Under the pieces are notes generated by a model. That model had not been told where the DNA came from. It saw only the letters and a program-made list of their open reading frames with translations, and made no database searches. A DNA stretch of 50,799 bases from Parageobacillus thermantarcticus (lineage in GTDB: Bacteria; Bacillota; Bacilli; Bacillales; Anoxybacillaceae), in contig NZ_FOJS01000022.1 of assembly GCF_900111865.1 (NCBI RefSeq), forward strand, positions 1-50,799. The letters run 5' to 3'. This document shows, one piece after another, positions 44,186 through 50,799 of this stretch. The position numbers were made by a program, and so were the translations under genes. Positions within the stretch are counted from its first letter, which is position 1. The number at the start of each line of letters is the position of its first letter.

Positions 44186-44336
44186 CTTCATGCCTCCTTG
44201 TTCTTTTCCGCTCATCATTAATATGAAACAAGCATGGAAAATAAAAAGAGGAAATTTATGGGCATTATATGTATACATCTGTACAAAAGCGGCAAACTAA
44301 TGGTGAAACATTTCTGCAAGAGAGGATGAAGACAAC

Positions 44337-44465
44337 ATGACGAAATCCAAACAAAACAACAGCATCGAACAACAACAGAAAGAAAGCCAGCAAGTAAAAG
44401 AGATGGAAAAACAACGAGGATACGGGGATAAAAAACTAGAAGGGCCAAACATTCCCGCCGAATAA
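44337..44465 (+). CDS. Small charged protein, 42 aa
   Basis: ATG 44337-44339 follows GAGAGGATG. The product is Gln/Lys/Glu-rich and disordered-looking (SKQNNSIEQQQKESQQVKEM), ending GYGDKKLEGPNIPAE. I have the impression of a conserved Bacillaceae spore- or stress-associated small protein, but I cannot name the family. It is followed 27 bases later by the YndM gene on the same strand and is probably co-transcribed. Confidence 0.6.
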   Translation: MTKSKQNNSIEQQQKESQQVKEMEKQRGYGDKKLEGPNIPAE

Positions 44466-44492
44466 CCGTTTTTTGAAGGATGACGTTCAACG

Positions 44493-44945
44493 ATGAGACA
44501 TGTCATCGCCCTTTCCATAAAATTCGTGCTGCTTGCCACTGTCTTTTTTGCGATGATTCCGTTATTTTTGCGCGTCTCTTCCGCGGAACTGCTATGGTTC
44601 AGCCTATGGATGACGCTTGTTGCTTATGCGCTTGGAGATTTGTACATTCTTCCGCGCTTTGGCAATATATCAGCAACAATTGCCGATTTCGGCCTCGCGT
44701 TTGTCGGTGTTTGGTTTGGAATCGGCATTTTTTACAATACTGGCAGCGCCGCCGTTGTCAGCGCCGCATTTTTTTCCGCGCTGCTTATCGCGCTAGGCGA
44801 AATATTGTTTCACGCCTATATGGAACGAAGTGTTCTTCGCCAGCAAAATGAGGGGAAAGAACGTATGATGCGGCAAGAGCTGCAAACAGAAACAGCGGAA
44901 GAAATCGATATTCGCAGCGCATCAAACCAAGAAAAAGACAAATGA
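44493..44945 (+). CDS. yndM: YndM-family membrane protein (DUF2512)
   Basis: This 150-residue protein has four predicted membrane helices and the DUF2512 sequence pattern (FVLLATVFFAMIPLFLRVSS, YALGDLYILPRFGNISATIA and FGLAFVGVWF). An acidic cytoplasmic tail of about 35 residues follows. It is found mainly in spore-forming Bacillaceae; the function is not established. The ATG is preceded by GAAGGATG, and a strong terminator follows. Confidence 0.87.
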   Translation: MRHVIALSIKFVLLATVFFAMIPLFLRVSSAELLWFSLWMTLVAYALGDLYILPRFGNISATIADFGLAFVGVWFGIGIFYNTGSAAVVSAAFFSALLIALGEILFHAYMERSVLRQQNEGKERMMRQELQTETAEEIDIRSASNQEKDK

Positions 44946-44947
44946 AA

Positions 44948-44981
44948 AGCTGACCTCTTATCGTGCGAGGTCAGCTTTTTC
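44948..44981 (+). terminator. Terminator after the YndM gene
   Basis: AGCTGACCTC and GAGGTCAGCT form a perfect stem with a nine-base loop, followed by TTTTTCG. Confidence 0.85.
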
Positions 44982-44983
44982 GT

Positions 44984-46177
44984 TCATCCGTCATTTCGTC
45001 TCAATGACAGCAATGTTTGTTTCAGCTGTTCTTCCATCGTAACGAGTTCCCGTTCTACTTGTTGCCGTTTGAGACGGCCTTCTTGCTGGATTTTCAGTGT
45101 TTCTTCTAATGTAGTGACTAAATTTTCCTGCGTTTTTTTCAATGTTTCAATGTCAATCAGCCCACGTTCGTTTTCTTTCGCGACTTCGATGCTGTTTGTT
45201 TTCAGCATTTCCGAATTGCGAAGCAGCAAGTTGTTCGTCGTCTCTGTTACTTGTTTTTGCGCCTCGACCGCTTTTTGCTGGCGGAATAAGGTCAGAGCGA
45301 TCACCACTTGGTTTTTCCATAGCGGAATCGCCGTTAAAATCGATGATTGAATGCGCTCGACAAGCGTCTGGTTCATATGCTGAATCATGCGGATTTGCGG
45401 CGCGGTTTGGATCGTTACTTGCCGGCTTAATTTTAAATCGTGAATCCGCTTTTCAAGCCGGTCGGCGAACTGCAACAAATCGTTGACTTCTTGCATTTCC
45501 ATTTGGTTTCCCGACCGTTCTGCTTGGGCGCGTTTTTCCGGAATCACTTTCGTCCGCAATTCTTCCAATTTATACTCAGCCGCGGCGATGTAAATGTTCA
45601 GCGCGTCAAAGTATTCCTTATTTTTTTCATACAACGTTTCTAACATCATAATGTCGCGAAACAGCGATTGCCGGTGCTTTTCCAGCTGATCGGCGATTTT
45701 ATCAATTTCCACGCCGATTTTTTGATACTTCGCGACCATGCTATGCAGCGATTTGGATACAGAGCCAAACAGCCGCGCCAACAATCCTTTTTTCACCGGA
45801 AGCAAATCATCGGGATTTACTTCTTTAATTTTTGCCATTAAGTCGCTGATCACTTCCCCAACGGGACCCGCATCCTTCGTTTGCACATGATGCAAAATCG
45901 CATGGGAAAACTTCGACAACTCTGCCTGCGCGGCAACTCCGTATTGAATGATCGCTTGCTGGTTGCGCGGGTCGATTTGTTTTGCGAGCTGGAGCGCTTT
46001 GTCGCGATGTTCCGGCTTTAACGTGTCGATCAGCTTCGTTGGCTGCCGCTGTTCATTCGCGCCGGGTTCGATCTGTTCGTTCGGCAATGAAAACGGGTTT
46101 TCCAGCAATGAATCAAGCGAGCTTGTCCATTGTTGATCGCGAAAATCGTTTGTCGCCATATTATCGGACGGTTTCAT
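44984..46177 (-). CDS. yaaN: TelA/KlaA-family toxic anion resistance protein (YaaN-like)
   Basis: This 397-residue soluble protein is dominated by long helices. The TelA pattern is visible: LLPVKKGLLARLFGSVSKSL, YFDALNIYIAAAEYKLEELR, RLEKRIHDLKLSRQVTIQTA and LTAIPLWKNQVVIALTLFRQ. The family has been linked to tellurite resistance, envelope stress and antimicrobial tolerance; the molecular role is not settled. Its start overlaps the end of the XpaC-like gene by 17 bases, with AAAGGAG upstream, the same pairing as xpaC-yaaN in Bacillus subtilis. Confidence 0.9.
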   Translation of the reverse strand: MKPSDNMATNDFRDQQWTSSLDSLLENPFSLPNEQIEPGANEQRQPTKLIDTLKPEHRDKALQLAKQIDPRNQQAIIQYGVAAQAELSKFSHAILHHVQTKDAGPVGEVISDLMAKIKEVNPDDLLPVKKGLLARLFGSVSKSLHSMVAKYQKIGVEIDKIADQLEKHRQSLFRDIMMLETLYEKNKEYFDALNIYIAAAEYKLEELRTKVIPEKRAQAERSGNQMEMQEVNDLLQFADRLEKRIHDLKLSRQVTIQTAPQIRMIQHMNQTLVERIQSSILTAIPLWKNQVVIALTLFRQQKAVEAQKQVTETTNNLLLRNSEMLKTNSIEVAKENERGLIDIETLKKTQENLVTTLEETLKIQQEGRLKRQQVERELVTMEEQLKQTLLSLRRNDG

Positions 46178-46823
46178 AATCGTTCTCCTTTCTCCATTCC
46201 ATCGTTTCCGGCAGCTTTTGCTGCTCCAGCGACTGTTCGAGCAATTTCGCTTCCACTTTTAAATCAAACACATCGTTCGAAAGTATCTCCAATAGACGCT
46301 GCTCCGCAGAAGCGGCCAGTTCATCGAGAAGCCGTTCCGTTTTCCACAACATCTCTTTCATCTCTTGATTGCGCACGGGCTGGTTGGTTAAATACACGTA
46401 CTTTTCGATCATCGTCACCGCCGTCGACAATTCGTTTAAGAAAAACGACTGGGCAAGGCGAAACTGATGCGGATGTTGCTCCACCGCGCGAATCATTTTG
46501 TCGACAACCGCACATATGCGCGAAATTTTTTGCCACATGACAAGCGAGCGAACGCGAAAACGAGCGATGCGCATTCGCTTCCACTTTTTCCGTGCCTCAC
46601 CAAGCTGTGCGCGAATATACGCTTTTTCTTCTTTTAAAAGATTTCCGGCAAGCCGACCATCTCTTTTTTTCATGATCATCGATGTGACAACCATCGCACC
46701 CATTCCGGAAAAGAAGGAAGAAAAAAAGTGAAAATCAGCGAGAAAAAACGTCGCTACCGCCACTATTACCCCCACATTCCAAGAAACAAACCAGCGCCAT
46801 AACGTTTTAAGCAACTGTTTCAT
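46161..46823 (-). CDS. xpaC: XpaC-like membrane protein
   Basis: This 220-residue protein has two N-terminal membrane helices (VGVIVAVATFFLADFHFF and FFSGMGAMVVTSMIM) and a long helical cytoplasmic domain that matches the XpaC family, named for 5-bromo-4-chloroindolyl phosphate hydrolysis. A hydrolase active site is not evident, so a partner role for the overlapping TelA-like protein is more likely. It is the first gene of a two-gene operon. Confidence 0.85.
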   Translation of the reverse strand: MKQLLKTLWRWFVSWNVGVIVAVATFFLADFHFFSSFFSGMGAMVVTSMIMKKRDGRLAGNLLKEEKAYIRAQLGEARKKWKRMRIARFRVRSLVMWQKISRICAVVDKMIRAVEQHPHQFRLAQSFFLNELSTAVTMIEKYVYLTNQPVRNQEMKEMLWKTERLLDELAASAEQRLLEILSNDVFDLKVEAKLLEQSLEQQKLPETMEWRKENDYETVR

Positions 46824-47032
46824 CGTCCATCCCTTTCCCTGATCTATTTACTTTCATTATAGCATGTCCCCTTGCTTTCATACGTGTCAATTGCTGATTT
46901 TGTTTCATTTATCGTATTCATCATCTAATTCGCGTTATTGTTGGCGCTGTTATAGATCCGCCTCTTTTCACGCATAGGACAACGTAACGGACGAATACGA
47001 TGTAACAAAGCTGCGCAAAGGAGATGAAATGC

Positions 47033-47167
47033 ATGAAACATATCGATTGGCAAATGGCATATTTTGTCGGAGTGACGCTATTGAAAGAATATTGGTGCTA
47101 TATCGGGCTGCCGCGCGTTTACTATTGGATCGCGAGCGATGGTGAAGATAAAAATAAAGCGGCGTAA
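47033..47167 (+). CDS. Small protein, 44 aa, aromatic-rich
   Basis: ATG 47033-47035 follows AAAGGAGATGAA. The product has a weakly hydrophobic central part rich in Tyr and Trp (FVGVTLLKEYWCYIGLPRVY) and an acidic/basic tail (SDGEDKNKAA). The family is unknown. The ribosome site and even codon use favour a real gene, isolated between two minus-strand operons. Confidence 0.5.
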   Translation: MKHIDWQMAYFVGVTLLKEYWCYIGLPRVYYWIASDGEDKNKAA

Positions 47168-47232
47168 AACGAAAAGGAGATCATGTGTCGCGCTTCCCCT
47201 TTCCGCGCAGCGCTGGCTGCTTTCCCCGATGC

Positions 47233-47266
47233 AACAAAAAAAGATCCTTCCTTTCGCGAAGGATCT
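47233..47266 (-). terminator. Terminator after the TcaA-like gene
   Basis: AGATCCTTC and GAAGGATCT form a stem at 47242-47266; the minus strand then reads TTTTTTTGTTGC. Confidence 0.85.
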
Positions 47267-48027
47267 CATTCTTTTGTCAAATCGACTTCATACACTCTCG
47301 CACCGCCAAATAAAATAACTTGTTTTGTTTGTTTCTTGCGCTTTTCCCCATCTTCCACGCTCGTGACCGTATACGTCCCTGGCAAATACGGGCCGACCTT
47401 TTTTACAAACGGGTCTTTTGTCGCTTCCCCCTGCACTTTCTTTCCATTGACCAACATTAGATCATCCGCCTCATCAAGGCGGATTTTAAGAAAATACAAA
47501 GTCGGCTCAAAGACGTAGCGATTTTCGTATACTTTTATCGTAAAAACAGGCGGTTTCGACGTCAGCCCTTTTATATACACGTGCTTCATTTTCCGCTGTT
47601 TGTCAAAATCTCGTTCAAGCGTTTCATACGCCTGCGGATGCTTATCTAAATACGTAAATAACGGCTGAAGCGTCGTTTCATTGACGGGAAACGCTTCACC
47701 AGGTATGCGGATGTATGTTTGCAAAGCAGCAACATCTTTCCTTTTTAACGCCTGTTCAAACCGCATCATCGCGATTTCTCTCCCTGCGGTGTTTTTAAGG
47801 ACGCTATACCCGTTTAAAATCAGCTCTCCGATGATCCATGCCACAATGATGGCGAAACCGATCCGACGCATGAAGCGATAATATTTTTTCCGCCGCTTTT
47901 GCGCAACAAGGCGCGCTTGTTTTTTCTGTTCATAGCGCGCCAACATCGCTTTGCCGTTTCCCGCGTTTTTTATTTCTGTACTGTTTGCCCCCTCTACATT
48001 TTCGTTCGTAGATACATGATGTTTCAC
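47266..48027 (-). CDS. TcaA/YvbJ-like membrane-anchored protein
   Basis: This 253-residue protein has a basic cytoplasmic N-terminus (QKKQARLVAQKRRKKYYRF), one membrane helix (IGFAIIVAWIIGELILNGYS) and an extracytoplasmic part. The latter resembles the second and later domains of TcaA/YvbJ proteins (AGREIAMMRFEQALKRKDVA, KVGPYLPGTYTVTSVEDGEK). The zinc ribbon that usually precedes the helix is missing. TcaA-type proteins are linked to envelope stress and glycopeptide susceptibility. The gene is monocistronic with a strong terminator. Confidence 0.7.
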   Translation of the reverse strand: MKHHVSTNENVEGANSTEIKNAGNGKAMLARYEQKKQARLVAQKRRKKYYRFMRRIGFAIIVAWIIGELILNGYSVLKNTAGREIAMMRFEQALKRKDVAALQTYIRIPGEAFPVNETTLQPLFTYLDKHPQAYETLERDFDKQRKMKHVYIKGLTSKPPVFTIKVYENRYVFEPTLYFLKIRLDEADDLMLVNGKKVQGEATKDPFVKKVGPYLPGTYTVTSVEDGEKRKKQTKQVILFGGARVYEVDLTKE

Positions 48028-48140
48028 CTAACTTCCCCTCTCCTGCCTTTCATCTAGTTCATCTTTATGCCAGAATCAGGGAATTTATGTGGAGGGAACA
48101 ACCAATGCACTGTTAGCGTTTTTTATTATAAAACGTGGAT

Positions 48141-48179
48141 AAAACCGCATGCCAATGTTTTGCACTCGGCGATGCGGTT
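48141..48179 (-). terminator. Possible terminator after the MFS gene
   Basis: AACCGCAT and ATGCGGTT pair across a 21-base loop; the minus strand continues TTTTATCC. It lies about 100 bases past the stop. Confidence 0.5.
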
Positions 48180-48278
48180 CGTTTCCAGCTTTTTTCTTTA
48201 ACGCAGAACCGACGAAGCGATGGAACAAGTTTTCCATGACGAACGGGAGTAATGGGCATGTTTCCTGCCATCGACCGC

Positions 48279-49544
48279 TTATAATGGTGCCGCGGTCCGC
48301 TTTGCAAACTGTCGAAACATCACCGCATATAAAGCGGCGCTGACGAACGAAAGCATGCTTAACAAGAAAAACGTCCATTCATACCCAAGCCATGTCGTCG
48401 CCGTAATCGAAAGCGGAGCGATCGCCCTCCCGATCGTCCAGCGCAAGCTTGCGGCCGCAAAATATTGTCCGCGCATTTCCTCCGGGGCCAGCTTTGCAAT
48501 AAACGTTTGCTGCAAACCCGCGGTCATCAGTTCCCCAAATGTAAACAATCCCATCACAAAAATAAGTCCCCAAAGCGATGTCATTTGCCCAAACAAGAAA
48601 ATCGCAATTCCATAAACAACGGACGATCCAACAAACGCCGTCCGCTCATGATAACGTTCCATCCATCTCGTCACCCACAAGGTAAACAACACAACAAGCA
48701 AGCCGTTTTCGGAAATAAGAAGGCCAAACGCTTTCTCTCCGCTAAGCGTCAGCGACCAATCGCCAAATGAAAATAGCGTTTGCTTCTCCACAGTATCTTT
48801 CGTATATACAGGAATTAGCAAATCCAGCTGCATAAACGTCTGTGCAGCAAGAATTCCCGCGATAATAAACAAGAAAAATATCCGGTCACGTACAATCACG
48901 CTGTACTGACGAATTTGCTGCCATAAAAACTCATGCCATTTTCCGCGCACCAACTCTTCCCCTTCACGTGTGGGCGCAGTCTCGCGAAGCCTCCTTGCCA
49001 ATAGTATAGCGAGAAACAAGCATGAAAACGCTGCGGCTAGCAATAGCCCAAAGCGATACCGTTCATAAAAAATCCCGCCAATCATTGGCCCGACGACCAC
49101 GGCAATATTAACGGACGTATAAAACGCGGCAAAAACGCTGCTGCGGTGTTCTTCCGGCACTACATCGGCAACCATTGCCTGGCTTGCCGGCCAATAAAAC
49201 GACCCGCAAATTCCCGCGATCGTAAAACAAAGAAATCCAACATGAGGCGAAATAAACCATGGGGAACTGGCAAGGGCAAAAAAGAAAAACGCCACCCCTT
49301 GACCATAAGCGGACAACACCATCATCCGCTTGCGCCCAAACACATCTGCGCAATACCCGCCCATTAAACTAGCAATTACTGAAAAAATTTGCGAAACAAT
49401 CAATAACAGCCCCGCTTTATCTTTTCCGAACGCTTCCGTAAAATAGATCGCCATAAACGGGAAAAACATCCAAAAAGTGATATTGATTAATGATTCGCCG
49501 AATAAACGAACCTTTAAATTCCGATCCCAGTCGCGTATCTTCAT
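48279..49544 (-). CDS. Major facilitator superfamily transporter
   Basis: This protein of about 421 residues has twelve membrane helices. The loop 2-3 motif GGYCADVFGRKRMMVLSAYG (the MFS motif A) is clear. The remainder fits the multidrug or proton-coupled efflux branch (YttB/YfkF-like), with no substrate clue. ATG 49542-49544 (MKIRDWDRN) is preferred over a GTG eight codons upstream; neither has a strong ribosome site. It is monocistronic. Confidence 0.88.
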   Translation of the reverse strand: MKIRDWDRNLKVRLFGESLINITFWMFFPFMAIYFTEAFGKDKAGLLLIVSQIFSVIASLMGGYCADVFGRKRMMVLSAYGQGVAFFFFALASSPWFISPHVGFLCFTIAGICGSFYWPASQAMVADVVPEEHRSSVFAAFYTSVNIAVVVGPMIGGIFYERYRFGLLLAAAFSCLFLAILLARRLRETAPTREGEELVRGKWHEFLWQQIRQYSVIVRDRIFFLFIIAGILAAQTFMQLDLLIPVYTKDTVEKQTLFSFGDWSLTLSGEKAFGLLISENGLLVVLFTLWVTRWMERYHERTAFVGSSVVYGIAIFLFGQMTSLWGLIFVMGLFTFGELMTAGLQQTFIAKLAPEEMRGQYFAAASLRWTIGRAIAPLSITATTWLGYEWTFFLLSMLSFVSAALYAVMFRQFAKRTAAPL

Positions 49545-49568
49545 ATGTATGTCACTCTCTTCCTCCAC

Positions 49569-49964
49569 ATCCGAGATGCATTCGATACCATCACTGTATC
49601 GCTTTCCAATTATACCATTATCTTTATGTTTATGTCTTTTAGGAAAATACTTTTTAATGAAAATATTATTTAGCGCAATCTGGCAATTAAAAATTGCGCA
49701 TCGGAGTGATGTAAAAAGAAACTAGCAAAAAGCAGTTTTATTTTCCGGCGGCCCAAGTTTACTAGTGAAAGAATTTTTACATAATAACGAATCGCGACCT
49801 AATCAAAAAATGCCGCCACCTTCTAAAAACAACCTTCTAATTAAGCTGTTTTCGCTGATCAGCAAAAGTCGACACGCCAATCGACTCCTTGCTGCCAAGA
49901 AAAAGCGCATGAAAAAACCACACCACTAACGCTACTTAGTGGTGTGGTGCAGAAACAATGACGC
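49569..49964. repeat. Intergenic region with short MITE-like repeat, copy I
   Basis: About 49700-49800: CGGAGTGATGTAAAAAGAAA, then CTAGCAAAAAGCAGTTTTAT, TTTCCGGCGGCCCAAGTTTA and the right end ATTTTTACATAATAACGAAT. The ends are degenerate compared with copies D and H. The rest of the stretch has only the terminator at 49917-49948. Confidence 0.7.
49917..49948 (-). terminator. Terminator after the CAP-domain gene
   Basis: ACCACACCACTAA and TTAGTGGTGTGGT form a perfect 13-base stem with a six-base loop; the minus strand continues TTTTTTCATG. Confidence 0.85.
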
Positions 49965-50535
49965 TTATTTTCTTATAAATTGTTGCGTCCAGATGTACCC
50001 GTTTTCTTCAAAACCTACCCCAATATGAGTATAGTTTTTGTTTAAAATATTTGCTCGATGTCCTTCGCTATTCATCCAAGCTGCCACTACTTCTTGCGGC
50101 GTCCGTTGGCCTTTTGCAATATTTTCCCCGGCAGCTGTATAAGAAATGCCAAATTTTCGCATCATATCAAATGGCGAGCCGTACGTCGGACTGTTGTGGG
50201 AGAAATAACGGTTTACCGCCATGTCTCTTGATTTTTCACGGGCGACTTTGCTTAACGCTGCATCGACCTTCAAAGGCGGCAAGCCATATTTCGCCCGCTC
50301 TTTGTTCGTTAAGTCCACGACTTGTTGTTCATAAGCGTTTAATCCTGCTTCATTTTCATTTGCTTTTTTGTTTTCGCTTGGCACAGGCGCCTGTGCCGCC
50401 GGCTTGCTTGCAGGAGCTTGCACCTTCGCCGCCGGTTTTTGCGCAGTGGTCATGGCCGGTTTTGGCTGTACCGGTTTTGCCACTTTGAAATTTCCTGTTT
50501 TATTTAACTGTAGTTGAGCAATTTTAATTACAATA
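49965..50535 (-). pseudogene. YkwD-like CAP-domain protein, 5' end removed by IS
   Basis: The remaining sequence encodes a Pro/Ala/Lys-rich linker (KPVQPKPAMTTAQKPAAKVQ onward) and a complete CAP/SCP domain (AYEQQVVDLTNKERAKYGLP, the SHNSPTYGSPFDMM and AGENIAKGQRTPQEVVAAWM motifs, GHRANILNKNYTHIGVGF). Family members are secreted, but no signal peptide remains. Native sequence begins at about IAQLQLNKTGNF, and the codons before it (MVIIVIK) come from the IS end. The promoter, start and signal peptide have therefore been displaced by the IS, so the protein is unlikely to be made or exported normally. Confidence 0.8.
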
Positions 50536-50799
50536 ATTACCATGTAAAAGAGACAAACAGGGTACCCCTTATGCCACGTGGAGCTGTTTTTTCACGGTAT
50601 CAATGGGAATATTTTGTTTCGCTGCACGGTAAATGAACTCCACGAGGCTATGTCCTTTTCTCTTGCGCAGAAGATCGAGCCCATCAGAAAAATCGCTGTT
50701 CGACTCGAACATGCTGTACACGTAAGCAAGCTGCACCAAGATCCAGTAGCGTTTCACCGCCCGACGTCCGCGAACGCGGTATCCATCGAGTTTCAGCTG
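50536..50799 (-). mobile_element. End of an IS4/IS701-type insertion sequence (cut by window edge)
   Basis: It contains the transposase 3' end and its flanking terminus. The likely terminal repeat on the + strand is CATGTAAAAGAGACAAACAG at 50541-50560. The element lies directly upstream of the truncated CAP-domain gene. The second end and target duplication are outside the window. Confidence 0.65.
50569..50799 (-). CDS. Transposase C-terminal part, IS4/IS701-like (partial)
   Basis: An open minus-strand frame enters from the right edge and ends at TAA 50569-50571, giving about 76 residues. It includes YRVRGRRAVKRYWILVQLAY, FSDGLDLLRKRKGHSLVEFI and the end VKKQLHVA. The arrangement resembles the C-terminal tail after the catalytic Glu helix of DDE transposases of the IS4/IS701 group common in Geobacillus. 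The catalytic residues lie outside the window. Confidence 0.7.
   Translation of the reverse strand, partial: QLKLDGYRVRGRRAVKRYWILVQLAYVYSMFESNSDFSDGLDLLRKRKGHSLVEFIYRAAKQNIPIDTVKKQLHVA

Noticed and set aside
48085-48378. 97-codon minus-strand frame beyond the MFS gene
   Set aside because: It overlaps the MFS gene end and the probable terminator, and its composition is unlike a protein.

Overview
The window looks like a chromosomal segment of a moderately thermophilic member of the Bacillaceae, most likely Geobacillus or Parageobacillus. Low-to-moderate G+C, strong AGGAGG ribosome binding sites and Gram-positive gene families (YozQ, YndM, XpaC/YaaN, CsoR, FapA) all point that way. The histidine phosphatase at 35166-35789 closely resembles, from memory, the Geobacillus stearothermophilus PhoE protein. 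No rRNA, tRNA, CRISPR array or phage module was seen. Both window edges lie inside insertion sequences. The left one has cut an asparagine synthetase gene and the right one has cut off the signal peptide of a CAP-domain gene.

Layout. 1-1.9 kb: IS end, asnB fragment, C39 peptidase. 2-5.5 kb: the classic cytosolic copper-efflux operon csoR-copA-copZ, with a perfect CsoR-type palindrome inside its promoter and a Cys-rich copper-storage protein facing it. 5.7-18.8 kb: a second, extracytoplasmic copper and redox island. It holds a two-domain multicopper oxidase, an Lgt-like/TlpA fusion, a BNR lipoprotein, a Met-rich secreted peptide, a cell-wall-binding lipoprotein with a Met-rich linker, a P-type ATPase with a poly-His tail in place of HMA domains, two membrane-anchored cupredoxins, a frameshifted YVTN propeller lipoprotein, a Tat-type Rieske protein and several very small membrane proteins. 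Its promoters carry no visible CsoR box; three loci share an ATGGAGA-type box instead.

19-27.3 kb: an ABC-2 exporter (ATPase plus two permeases), a transglutaminase-like protein, acetoacetyl-CoA synthetase, and a ferrous-iron uptake operon in which FeoB is split into separate GTPase and permease genes. 27.5-38.2 kb: a cyclic-di-GMP and signalling block, consisting of a PAS-GGDEF protein, a LytTR response regulator, FapA, a stand-alone EAL protein, a broken hybrid kinase, PhoE and a PAS-GGDEF-EAL protein. 38.5-42.3 kb: a PCYCGC lipoprotein and a nitrogen-linked unit (Amt, a GlnD-like DUF294 protein, a DnaQ-like exonuclease) preceded by three TnrA/GlnR boxes. 42.5-50.8 kb: housekeeping and accessory genes (VWA-like, EamA, YozQ, YndM, XpaC/YaaN, TcaA-like, MFS) up to the right-hand IS.

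The most distinctive structural signal is a family of short, divergent, non-coding repeats of about 110 bp, with at least eight copies, all intergenic. Their terminal inverted repeats match the IS end that truncates asnB and resemble IS256-family ends, so they look like MITEs mobilised by that element. The most interesting biology is the second copper island, whose unrelated proteins repeatedly carry Met/His-rich copper-type motifs. All identifications are by reading the sequence; no searches were run.
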